Source: M30B80 sp965656935 (GTDB lineage Bacteria; Pseudomonadota; Alphaproteobacteria; Rhodobacterales; Rhodobacteraceae). Taken from it: a stretch of DNA of 64,000 nucleotides. Below are positions 36,744 through 44,048 of the stretch, piece after piece. The stretch's first letter is position 1. Each line of letters opens with the position of its first letter. Location of the stretch: assembly GCA_965656935.1 (NCBI GenBank), contig CBFHMG010000004.1, positions 62,001-126,000 on the forward strand. Direction: 5' to 3'. Both the position numbers and the translations under genes were made by a program. Under the pieces are notes generated by a model. That model had not been told where the DNA came from. It searched no databases and saw only the letters and a list, made by a program, of their open reading frames with translations.

Positions 36744-37766
36744 ATGACGCATCGCTTTCCAATCAAGGAGATTGCCGCCCAATCGGGGTTGGCGGCCGCC
36801 ACGGTGGACCGTGTTTTGCACGCACGCCCCAATGTCAGCGCACGGGCGCGGGCGCGGGTGGAGGCCGCCATAGAGGAGTTGAAAGCGCAAGAGGCGATGT
36901 TGGCCGCCAAGGGGCGCAGGCTGTTTGTCGATGTGGTGATCGAAGCGCCACGGCGCTTCTCGCGCGAGGTGCATCATGCAAGTCTGGCGGCTTTGCCCCA
37001 GATCAATGCCGCTGTGATCCGTCTGCATTTCACCGAGGCCGAGGTGATGGAGCCTGCGCAAATTCTGGCGCATCTGGCGCGGATCGCCAAACGTGGCTCG
37101 CATGGGGTTTGCCTCAAATCCCGCGATCTACCTGAAATCCGTGCCGCGATTGCCGATCTGGAAAGGCGCGGCATCCCCGTGGTCACCATTTTCACCGATA
37201 TCCCGAACTCGGCTCGGGTGGCTTATGCGGGGCTAGACAATACCGCGGCAGGGCGGACGGCGGGGTGGTTCATGGCGCGGATGCTTGGCGGGCCTGCGCG
37301 CGGCGTGGTGCTGACCACCAAAAGCAATGACCTTTTTGAGGGCGAAGATGCGCGGTTTCGCGGATTTTGCGAGGTGATGGAGCAGGATGCACCCCATCTG
37401 CAGATCAGGGATGTCTCGGGCGGGCAGGGGCTGAATGCCGATACGGCCCGCATGTTCGAGGCCATGATCGCCCCCGATGTGGTGGGCATTTATTCGATGG
37501 GGGGCGGGAACCGCGCCATTTTACAGGTGCTCGAGCGGGCGGGACTGCACCCCGAGGTCTTCATTGCCCATGATCTGGATGAGGATAACCGCGGGCTGCT
37601 GCAATCAAGCGGGCTGACGCTGGTGTTGGAGCATGACCTGACCGAGGATATGCGCCGCGCCTTTCTGCATCTTCTGGCCTATCACCGACTGCTGCCCGAT
37701 CAGGTGGCACTGCCGGGCATGAGTGCTGTGCAGATCATCACACCGCGCAATATTCCAAAGGATTGA
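36744..37766 (+). CDS. LacI family transcriptional regulator
   Basis: DNA-binding repressor of 340 residues. The N-terminal helix-turn-helix reads FPIKEIAAQSGLAAATVDRV, followed by the hinge-like NVSARARARVEAAIEEL. A periplasmic-binding-type effector domain follows (about 65-335), containing NTAAGRTAGWFMARML. The effector is unknown, probably a sugar or similar small molecule. I choose the ATG at 36744; a TTG at 36708 is in frame. Adjacent to and divergent from the PhyH-family gene. Confidence 0.88.
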   Translation: MTHRFPIKEIAAQSGLAAATVDRVLHARPNVSARARARVEAAIEELKAQEAMLAAKGRRLFVDVVIEAPRRFSREVHHASLAALPQINAAVIRLHFTEAEVMEPAQILAHLARIAKRGSHGVCLKSRDLPEIRAAIADLERRGIPVVTIFTDIPNSARVAYAGLDNTAAGRTAGWFMARMLGGPARGVVLTTKSNDLFEGEDARFRGFCEVMEQDAPHLQIRDVSGGQGLNADTARMFEAMIAPDVVGIYSMGGGNRAILQVLERAGLHPEVFIAHDLDEDNRGLLQSSGLTLVLEHDLTEDMRRAFLHLLAYHRLLPDQVALPGMSAVQIITPRNIPKD

Positions 37767-37802
37767 CGCGGCAGAGGCATCAGGCGGGCGCGGGGCGAAG
37801 AA

Positions 37803-37840
37803 AAAGGGGCGCTTGGCCAGATGCAAGCGCCCCCTTTGGG
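37803..37840. terminator. Bidirectional terminator between the lacI-type gene and infC
   Basis: The 12-13 pair stem AAAGGGGCGCTTG / CAAGCGCCCCCTTT has an 8-base loop. On the minus strand it is followed by a T-rich run (CCCCTTTTTCTT). Confidence 0.85.
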
Positions 37841-37860
37841 ATAGGTCAAATCGCTGTGGC

Positions 37861-38403
37861 TTATTTGGACGGCCCGATCATCATGATCATCTGGCGGCCT
37901 TCCATCTTCGGCATATTCTCGATCTTGCCGATGCCTTCGATCTCGGTCGCGACCCGCTCAAGCAGGTTGCGGCCCAATTCCTGATGCGCCATTTCGCGGC
38001 CACGGAAGCGCAAGGTGACCTTCACCTTATCGCCATTCTCGAGGAATTTCTTGGCATCGCGGACTTTGCGCTCAAAGTCATGATCATCGGTACCAGGCCG
38101 CATCTTGACCTCTTTGACCTCAATGATCTTTTGCTTCTTGCGGGCTTCGGCTTCGCGCTTTTGCTGTTCATATTTGAACTTGCCGAAATCCATGATCTTA
38201 CACACGGGAGGTTCCGCATTCGGCGAAATCTCAACCAGATCAAGACCTGCTTCTTCGGCCATTTCCATGGCGCGGGCGGGCGTAACTACGCCTACATTTT
38301 CGCCTTCTGCGCCGATCAGGCGAATTTCATTGGAACGAATGCGGTCGTTTACGCGCGGGCCAGTGTCACGAGGGGGCGGCGCGTTATGAGGTCTGCGGGC
38401 TAT
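37861..38403 (-). CDS. infC: Translation initiation factor IF-3, with ATA start codon
   Basis: IF-3 binds the 30S subunit and checks start-codon pairing. Reading upstream of the first ATG (38268) the frame stays open and gives the full family N-terminus (ARRPHNAPP, then GPRVNDRIR, then RLIGAEGENVGVV). This N-terminus is preceded by an ATA codon at 38401-38403, with AAAGGA about 8 bases before it. No ATG, GTG or TTG lies in that frame before an upstream stop. The protein is then 180 residues, normal for IF-3. A rare start codon fits IF-3 self-regulation. Starting at 38268 would delete the conserved N-domain. Confidence 0.92.
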   Translation of the reverse strand: MARRPHNAPPPRDTGPRVNDRIRSNEIRLIGAEGENVGVVTPARAMEMAEEAGLDLVEISPNAEPPVCKIMDFGKFKYEQQKREAEARKKQKIIEVKEVKMRPGTDDHDFERKVRDAKKFLENGDKVKVTLRFRGREMAHQELGRNLLERVATEIEGIGKIENMPKMEGRQMIMMIGPSK

Positions 38404-38441
38404 GGGTTTTGTCCTTTGATAGCTTTGCTTAACAAGTGCGC

Positions 38442-38470
38442 AACTTACGCGTGCAAGCCTGCTCTTTCAA
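38442..38470 (-). promoter_or_regulatory. Candidate sigma-70 promoter for infC
   Basis: On the minus strand TTGAAA (38465-38470), a 17-base spacer, then TAAGTT (38442-38447), about 40 bases ahead of the ATA start. The -35 is good and the -10 is poor. Confidence 0.35.
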
Positions 38471-38583
38471 GGCATTTGAAGCGGATAAATGCTGCATGGC
38501 GGCTATCTGCGCGTTTTCGGTTGTAGCAAGCCGTAAAGGCCGCTATCGCGCCTTTATTCATAAAATATTCCGTTGGGGGAAAT

Positions 38584-39354
38584 ATGGTACGTATTATCGT
38601 CTTCATCATCGCATTCGTCGCATTGGCCGTGGGGTTTGTTTATCTCAACCAATCGCCCGAAGAGATGCCCGAGGCCGCAGCGCCCGAAGCACCAGCCGTA
38701 GAAGAGGCCGCGGAAGACGCGGTGGAAGAGGCCACGGACGTGGTTGAAGAAGCAACTGAGGCCGTTGAGGCCGCCACCGATGCAGCATCTGAGGCAGTTG
38801 AAGAGGCCGTTGAAGCCACCGAAGAGGCCGCCTCTGATGCAATGGAAGCGGTAGAGTCCGCGGCATCCGATGCCGTTGACGCTGCTACCGATGCGGCTGA
38901 AGAAGCGGTTGACGCCGCCACGGACGCGGTCAGTGGCGCAACAGATGCAGCCACCGAGACGGCAACTGACGCGATGGACAGCGCAACAGAAGCCGCGACC
39001 GACGCAACTGATGCAGCAGTCGAAGCAGGCGCTGAAGCCGCTGACACCGCCGCGGAAACGACTGAAGCCGCAACAGATGCCGCAACAGAGGCCGCAACCG
39101 AGGCCACCGAAGCCGCAACCGAAGCCGCTGATGCCACCGCCGATATGGCGACGGACGCGGCAGCAGATGCGGGCCTTGGCGATATCCTGACCGTTGACGG
39201 CTTCAACGCCGATGCAGCGCTGGAAGCAGTTGATGCCTCGGATCTGAGCTTGATGGTCAAAACAACCCTGCGCGGCGCAATTGAGCAAGCCCGCTCCAAC
39301 CCCGACATGGTTGAAACGGTTGTCACGCAAGTTCGTGAGGCGCTTGGCCTCTAA
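38584..39354 (+). CDS. Membrane-anchored Ala/Glu/Asp-rich repeat protein
   Basis: No recognised domain. Residues 1-22 form one membrane anchor (IIVFIIAFVALAVGFVYL). Residues about 25-196 are built almost only of Ala, Glu, Asp, Thr, Val and Ser in short units such as ATDA, ATEA and VEEA. The last 60 residues (GLGDILTVDGF onward) are of normal complexity and may fold. The strongly acidic repeat recalls LEA-like or long helical spacer proteins. It may span the periplasm or shield the envelope (inference). It diverges from infC and is followed by a terminator. Confidence 0.82.
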   Translation: MVRIIVFIIAFVALAVGFVYLNQSPEEMPEAAAPEAPAVEEAAEDAVEEATDVVEEATEAVEAATDAASEAVEEAVEATEEAASDAMEAVESAASDAVDAATDAAEEAVDAATDAVSGATDAATETATDAMDSATEAATDATDAAVEAGAEAADTAAETTEAATDAATEAATEATEAATEAADATADMATDAAADAGLGDILTVDGFNADAALEAVDASDLSLMVKTTLRGAIEQARSNPDMVETVVTQVREALGL

Positions 39355-39378
39355 GCCTTGAGCCACCCCGAAAACCAA

Positions 39379-39415
39379 AACCCGCGCCGGTCAGACCAGT
39401 GCGGGTTTTTCTTTT
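39379..39415 (+). terminator. Rho-independent terminator after the Ala-rich gene
   Basis: The stem AACCCGC / GCGGGTT has a large loop containing an inner GGTC-AGACC dyad, and is followed by TTTCTTTT. Confidence 0.85.
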
Positions 39416-39455
39416 GGTGGGGCTGTTTTTTGGTTGGTTTTGAAACGCGGAGCGG

Positions 39456-39809
39456 TCATTCGGCCTGTGAGGGGCGGTGACAAGCGGCGGCTTGAAAAAC
39501 CATCCTATCCGCATCGAAATAAAGTGTTTCGGTTGCCAGAATACCTTTGTGATTCATATATGAGATCACAACCATTTCATAACCTTCGAACACATCCTGC
39601 ACCGAGAATTTTAGATCTGGTTGCCGCTCCAAAGCTGCTGCCCAGTATTCTCTAAGCGCCTGCTTTCCATGGATTTCTCCGGAACCAATCACCGGAATTG
39701 CCTTCAGGGACCGGAAAGCAATATCGTCCCGATAGTGTCGCATAATGTCGTCAAGGTCGTGGCTATTCCACCCTTGTTCCCAGATTATCGCGAAAGCCTC
39801 GCAGTCCAT
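39456..39809 (-). CDS. NTF2-like / SnoaL-type small protein
   Basis: Has 117 residues with the NTF2-like pattern: an N-terminal helix (FAIIWEQGWNSHDLDDIMRHY), then YRDDIAFRS, then the GKQALREYWAAALE helix and strands. No catalytic role can be assigned. Its base composition is more A/T-rich than its neighbours and its codon use differs, so it may be a recent arrival. Flanked by the Ala-rich gene (convergent) and fpr. Confidence 0.75.
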   Translation of the reverse strand: MDCEAFAIIWEQGWNSHDLDDIMRHYRDDIAFRSLKAIPVIGSGEIHGKQALREYWAAALERQPDLKFSVQDVFEGYEMVVISYMNHKGILATETLYFDADRMVFQAAACHRPSQAE

Positions 39810-39929
39810 CTATGCACCACATTTAAAGGTCACCTTTGTTGACCTTAATGGCGGCAGAGGAAAATGCAATGCACGATGTTTCGGGCTTGCACGGCCAAAC
39901 CGGATATCCGGCGATGGCTTTTCTCGAAC

Positions 39930-39953
39930 GAAAAAAGGCCTTAACGGGCCTCA
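39930..39953 (-). terminator. Terminator at the end of the cys/fpr operon
   Basis: On the minus strand AGGCC-CGTTAA-GGCCT followed by TTTTT. The stem begins inside the fpr stop codon. Confidence 0.65.
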
Positions 39954-40799
39954 ATCCAGAAACGCTTTTTCCACAACGTAATGCTGCGGGTTGGAATTGG
40001 CCCCTTCCACCAGCCCATAGGCTTCCAGCAGCTCTTTTAGTTCCAGATTGAAGGCCAGATTGCCACAAATCATCGCGCGATCGGTCTCGGGCGACAGGGC
40101 AGGCAGGCCGAGATCCTCAAACACCTCGCCAGAGCGCATCAGGTCGGTGATCCGTCCCATTTTCGCGCTCTGCTCGCGCGTCGTGGTGGGGTAATAGCGC
40201 AGCTTATCGGCAAAGCCTTCCCCCATCAGCTCCGCCAGCATCTCATCCTTGCGGATGCTTTCGATCAAATCATGGCCATAAGCCAGCTCTCCCGCCTCAC
40301 GGCAGGTATGCGTGATGATGATTTCGTCATAATCCTCATAGGTCTGAGGGTCCCGCAACAGGCTGGCAAAAGGCGCAAACCCTGTTCCCGTGGCAAAAAA
40401 CCAGATCCGCTTGCCGGGCAAAAGCGCGTCATGCACCAGCGTGCCGACAGGTTTGGGGCGCAGGATAATCTCGTCGCCCTCCACGATATTTTGCAATTTC
40501 GAGGTTAAAGGCCCGTCTGGCACCTTGATCGAATAGAACTCCAATTCGTCATCCCATGAGGGCGAGGCGATGGAATAGGCCCGCAAAAGCGGCTTGCCAT
40601 TATCGCCCATCAACCCAATCATCACAAACTCGCCCGACCGGAACCGCATGGAGGCGGGGCGCGTCACGCGGAAGCTGAACAACCTGTCCGTCCAGTGTTT
40701 CACAAAGGTAACACGCTGCGCGTCGGGCAAGGTTGGCGTGGCTTTCGGGGAGGGGGCGGATGTATCTGTCAAAATTCTCTGCTCGGTCATATCTGTCAC
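39951..40799 (-). CDS. fpr: Ferredoxin/flavodoxin-NADP reductase
   Basis: FAD enzyme moving electrons between NADPH and ferredoxin, 282 residues. The FAD motif is RAYSIASPSWDDELEF, the NADP site is FFATGTGFAPFASLLRD, and AMICGN is near the C-terminus. It lies last in the sulfate-assimilation operon, so it probably feeds electrons to the ferredoxin-type sulfite reductase CysI. A second ATG (40790) is an equally possible start. A 6-base-pair hairpin (40832-40849) lies in the spacer from the DUF934 gene. Confidence 0.92.
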   Translation of the reverse strand: MTDMTEQRILTDTSAPSPKATPTLPDAQRVTFVKHWTDRLFSFRVTRPASMRFRSGEFVMIGLMGDNGKPLLRAYSIASPSWDDELEFYSIKVPDGPLTSKLQNIVEGDEIILRPKPVGTLVHDALLPGKRIWFFATGTGFAPFASLLRDPQTYEDYDEIIITHTCREAGELAYGHDLIESIRKDEMLAELMGEGFADKLRYYPTTTREQSAKMGRITDLMRSGEVFEDLGLPALSPETDRAMICGNLAFNLELKELLEAYGLVEGANSNPQHYVVEKAFLD

Positions 40800-40860
40800 T
40801 CTGCCCGCTTTGGGGCTGGTCTATCCATAGGCCCTGATCTCCCTCAGGGGAAGGGCGCGC

Positions 40861-41271
40861 TTAGCCGCGCAGCCGCGCTTGGTAGTCGTGATCCTGCCAA
40901 TCGGCGCGCGCCAGCCATTGCGCCTCGCCCTGCCGCGCGGCCAATTCACCCGAGATTTCCACCTCGTCAAAGCCCGCCCGCCGCGCCATCGCATATTGGT
41001 CCGCAATCACATGGCCCTTGGCCCGCAGCCGCCCCTTATAGCCCAGATTGCGCAAGCGCTTGGCTAGGGTAAAGCCACGGCCATCGGCAAAGCTGGGGAA
41101 ATCAATGCGGATCATGCTGATCTCGCCCAAAACTTCCCCCAGCTGCGCCACATCTCCATCGGACGCCAGATCAAGCCCCGCGCCCGATCCCGCTTCAAAC
41201 TCCGCCTGAAATCCTCCAAGCCAATCCTCGCGCGCAAAGCCCGCATCGCGGATGATCACAATCTCTGACAT
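40861..41271 (-). CDS. DUF934 family protein
   Basis: Has 136 residues. The family is found with assimilatory sulfite reductases. Typical stretches are IRIDFPSFADGRGFTLAKRL and KGHVIADQYAMARRAGFDEV. No catalytic residues are defined; it is thought to serve sulfite reduction. Its ribosome site (GAAGGAG) is supplied in part by a 21-base intergenic element that ends 9 bases upstream. Between cysH and fpr. Confidence 0.88.
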   Translation of the reverse strand: MSEIVIIRDAGFAREDWLGGFQAEFEAGSGAGLDLASDGDVAQLGEVLGEISMIRIDFPSFADGRGFTLAKRLRNLGYKGRLRAKGHVIADQYAMARRAGFDEVEISGELAARQGEAQWLARADWQDHDYQARLRG

Positions 41272-41279
41272 AACCGCTC

Positions 41280-41300
41280 CTTCATCTTTCCAAAAATACG
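41280..41300 (-). repeat. 21-base intergenic element, copy B
   Basis: Exact reverse complement of copy A at 34595-34615. It points towards the DUF934 gene, and its last bases run into the Shine-Dalgarno of that gene. Confidence 0.85.
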
Positions 41301-41323
41301 AATATCCCGACCCCAGCCATCTC

Positions 41324-42070
41324 TCACGACGCTTTTGTCAGGGGGCCGCGCACCAGCTTGCCATCGATAAAATGGATGCCGCATTCTTCTTTCTGAGATC
41401 CGCGCCACCGCCCCGAGCGGGCATCCTCGCCTTCAGCTACAGGCGAGGTGCAAGGCGCGCAGCCGATTGAGGGGTATCCCTTGGCCACCAGCGGATGGCG
41501 GGGCAGGCGGTTATTGATCATATAGTCTTGCACATCGCGCGGCGCCCAATGGGCCAGCGGATTGATTTTGATGCGCAAATCCTCTTCCGCCTCGAAAAAT
41601 TCTAGCTCGGACCGCGTTTGCCCCTGAAAGCGTTTGCGCCCTGTAATCCACGCATCAAAGGGGGCCAGCGCATGGTTCAGCGGCACGGTTTTGCGCAGGG
41701 CGCAGCAGGCATCGGTATCGCGTTTATGCAGGCCTCCATCGCCGTCATGTTTGGCGATCAGCGTATGGCTGGCCTGAACAATCCGCAGATCCTCCAGCCC
41801 CAGCCGTTCCGAGACCTCACGCTGATATTCCAGCGTCTCGGGGAAGAGCATTTCGGTATCAATAAACAAGACAGGCGTGCGCCGGTCGATCACCGAGACC
41901 ATATGCAACAACACCACCGATTCCGCCCCGAAGGACGAGACAAGCGCCACCCGCCCCGTATCCTCATCACGCAATGCATGTTCCAGAACAGCCGTTGCCG
42001 AATGATGGTGATACCGCGCGTTCAGCGCATCAACGCGCTGTGCAACGGGGCCGAAATTGTCACGCGGCAT
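41324..42070 (-). CDS. cysH: Adenylyl-sulfate (APS) reductase, CysH type
   Basis: Reduces activated sulfate to sulfite. The paired cysteines CC (DACCALRK) and the CxxC (GCAPCTSPV) ligate a 4Fe-4S cluster, the sign of APS-using enzymes; the catalytic Cys is in EECGIH near the C-terminus. It has 248 residues. I start at 42070, overlapping the end of cysI by 11 bases; the longer frame to 42121 lies inside cysI. Confidence 0.92.
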   Translation of the reverse strand: MPRDNFGPVAQRVDALNARYHHHSATAVLEHALRDEDTGRVALVSSFGAESVVLLHMVSVIDRRTPVLFIDTEMLFPETLEYQREVSERLGLEDLRIVQASHTLIAKHDGDGGLHKRDTDACCALRKTVPLNHALAPFDAWITGRKRFQGQTRSELEFFEAEEDLRIKINPLAHWAPRDVQDYMINNRLPRHPLVAKGYPSIGCAPCTSPVAEGEDARSGRWRGSQKEECGIHFIDGKLVRGPLTKAS

Positions 42071-43727
42071 CACGCTTGGCCTCATCGGGGTAAAGGGCAT
42101 GTTTGAAGGGTGCCATGCCAAGGCGGCGATAGGCGTCCAGAAAGCTCTCCTCGGGTCCCTCGCGCAGGGCCAGATAGGTCTTCACGATCCGCTCGATGGC
42201 GGGAATGATCTGGTCATAGGCAAATCCAGGACCTGTCCGCTCACCGATCACCGCGTCTTCGGTGCCTGTGCCGCCAAGGGTGATCTGGTAGTTTTCCACA
42301 CCCGCGCGGTCCAGGCCCAAAATCCCGATATGGCCGACATGGTGATGCCCGCAGGCATTGATGCAGCCCGATATCTTGATCTTGAGCGGCCCAATATCAT
42401 GCTCCAGCTTCAGCGCTTCGAAATGCGTGGCAATCTCTTGCGCCACGGGGATGGAGCGCGCGGTTGCCAAGGCGCAATAATCCATGCCGGGGCAGGCGAT
42501 GATATCCGAGATCAGCCCGATATTGGCCGTTGCCAGATCAGCGGCGCGCAGCTTTTGATACAGATCAGGCAAGAAAGCGCGGGGGATATGGGGCAGGATG
42601 ACATTCTGCTCATGGCTGATGCGCAATTCATCATGGCCGAATTCCTCCGCCAAATCCGCCATGACCCGCATCTGCTCGGCCGTTGCATCACCGGGGGTGG
42701 CCCCATGTTTTTTCAGCGAAATCGACACAATCGCATAGTCTTCGCGCTGATGCTTATCCACATTTCTATCCACAAATGACCTGAAAGCGGGGTTTGTCGC
42801 ATAAGTCTTATCAAAGCGGCCTGACTTTATCGATAGATAGTTCGGACTATCGAAAGCATGTTCGATTTTGGAAAGCATTTCCTGATCGACACCTTTGAAA
42901 AGTGGCTTTCGTGCTGCAAATTCTTCCCCAACCAAACGGCGGATTTCGTCCAACCCTGTCTCATGCACGGTGATCTTGATCCGCGCTTTGTATTTATTGT
43001 CGCGCCGCCCCAGCAGATTATAGACTGCGACAATGGCTTCCAGATATGGCAGCAAATCTTCCCGAGGCAGGAACTCGGCCAGCACCTTGCCGATCATCGG
43101 CGTGCGGCCTAGCCCGCCGCCGACCAAAACCTGATACCCGATCTCACCTTCGCGGCGCAGAATGCGCAGCCCGATATCATGGGCAGCTGTCACCGCGCGG
43201 TCATTGGGGCTGCCTGTCACGGCGACCTTGAATTTGCGCGGCAGGAACTGGAATTCGGGATGGTCGGTTGACCATTGGCGGATCAATTCGGCCACTGGGC
43301 GGGGATCGGCCACCTCATCGGCGCTGGCCCCTGCGAAATGATCGGCAGTGACATTGCGGATCGTATTGCCGCTGGTCTGGATCGCATGCATGCCCACATC
43401 GGCCAAGGCCTCCAGCATGGCGGGCACATCTTCGAGTTTTGGCCAGTTATACTGGATATTCTGGCGCGTGGTGAAATGGCCATAGCCCTTGTCCCACCGC
43501 TCCGCGATCATCGCCAATTGGCGCATCTGGCGGCTGTTCAACGTCCCATAGGGGATCGCCACGCGCAGCATATAGGCATGCAATTGCAGATAAAGCCCGT
43601 TCATCAAACGCAGCGGCTTGAACTCATCTTCCGTAAGCGAGCCATCAATCCGCCGCGCCACCTGAGCCGAGAATTGCGCCACGCGTTCGCGCAGAAAGGC
43701 TTCGTCAAAGTCACTATAGAGATACAT
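42060..43727 (-). CDS. cysI: Sulfite reductase, siroheme/4Fe-4S hemoprotein
   Basis: Reduces sulfite to sulfide in six electrons at a coupled siroheme-4Fe-4S centre. Cluster cysteines are in CPGMDYC (from about residue 411) and GCINACGHHH (about 455 and 459). The siroheme-contact region TRQNIQYNW is in the N-terminal half. It has 555 residues. The ATG at 43727 has GAGGTGAG upstream; a GTG at 43736 is in frame. No flavoprotein subunit CysJ is present, so ferredoxin is the likely donor. A nitrite reductase role is not excluded. Confidence 0.92.
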   Translation of the reverse strand: MYLYSDFDEAFLRERVAQFSAQVARRIDGSLTEDEFKPLRLMNGLYLQLHAYMLRVAIPYGTLNSRQMRQLAMIAERWDKGYGHFTTRQNIQYNWPKLEDVPAMLEALADVGMHAIQTSGNTIRNVTADHFAGASADEVADPRPVAELIRQWSTDHPEFQFLPRKFKVAVTGSPNDRAVTAAHDIGLRILRREGEIGYQVLVGGGLGRTPMIGKVLAEFLPREDLLPYLEAIVAVYNLLGRRDNKYKARIKITVHETGLDEIRRLVGEEFAARKPLFKGVDQEMLSKIEHAFDSPNYLSIKSGRFDKTYATNPAFRSFVDRNVDKHQREDYAIVSISLKKHGATPGDATAEQMRVMADLAEEFGHDELRISHEQNVILPHIPRAFLPDLYQKLRAADLATANIGLISDIIACPGMDYCALATARSIPVAQEIATHFEALKLEHDIGPLKIKISGCINACGHHHVGHIGILGLDRAGVENYQITLGGTGTEDAVIGERTGPGFAYDQIIPAIERIVKTYLALREGPEESFLDAYRRLGMAPFKHALYPDEAKRDAA

Positions 43728-43748
43728 CGCGCTCACCTCGACACAGGG

Positions 43749-44048
43749 TCAGACCTGTTCTTGTTTTCCATGGGGGTAATTTGACGGCCCGCGTGTGCGG
43801 AACACTTCGCGGAAATGGACAGGCTCAGGGCCGTTCGGCCCGCGTCGGGCATCGGCCAGATATACGCCAACAACCTCGTCACTGCGCGCCGAGGCGTCCA
43901 GCAGGCGGATCGTGGCATGGGCCTCATCCTCCAGCAATTCGGCCTGTGTATGGTCGCGCACCCATCTGTCATCGATGCTCAGATACACAACATCGCCTTC
44001 CAGCAAGGCATTGGCGGTCACGACTTTGGGGGTAAAACTACGCGCCAT
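43749..44048 (-). CDS. DUF2849 family protein
   Basis: Has 99 residues. Family features are VVTANALLEGDVVYL and the C-terminal PVHFREVFRTRGP. The family occurs next to assimilatory sulfite or nitrite reductases and may aid the reductase. Its start overlaps the cysG stop (TGATG), so it is coupled to siroheme synthesis. cysI follows 21 bases later. Confidence 0.88.
   Translation of the reverse strand: MARSFTPKVVTANALLEGDVVYLSIDDRWVRDHTQAELLEDEAHATIRLLDASARSDEVVGVYLADARRGPNGPEPVHFREVFRTRGPSNYPHGKQEQV

Noticed and set aside
38500..38580. Promoter for the Ala-rich gene
   Set aside because: TTGTAG (38521) and TATCGC (38544) have correct spacing but a poor -10; I could not choose a credible pair.
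38640..39326. Ser/Ala/Val-rich frame opposite the Ala-repeat gene
   Set aside because: It follows from the repetitive codons of the sense strand; the sense frame has the membrane anchor, ribosome site and terminator.
40832..40849. Hairpin CCCTGA/TCAGGG between DUF934 and fpr
   Set aside because: A six-pair stem with no T run; probably within the operon transcript and not a terminator.
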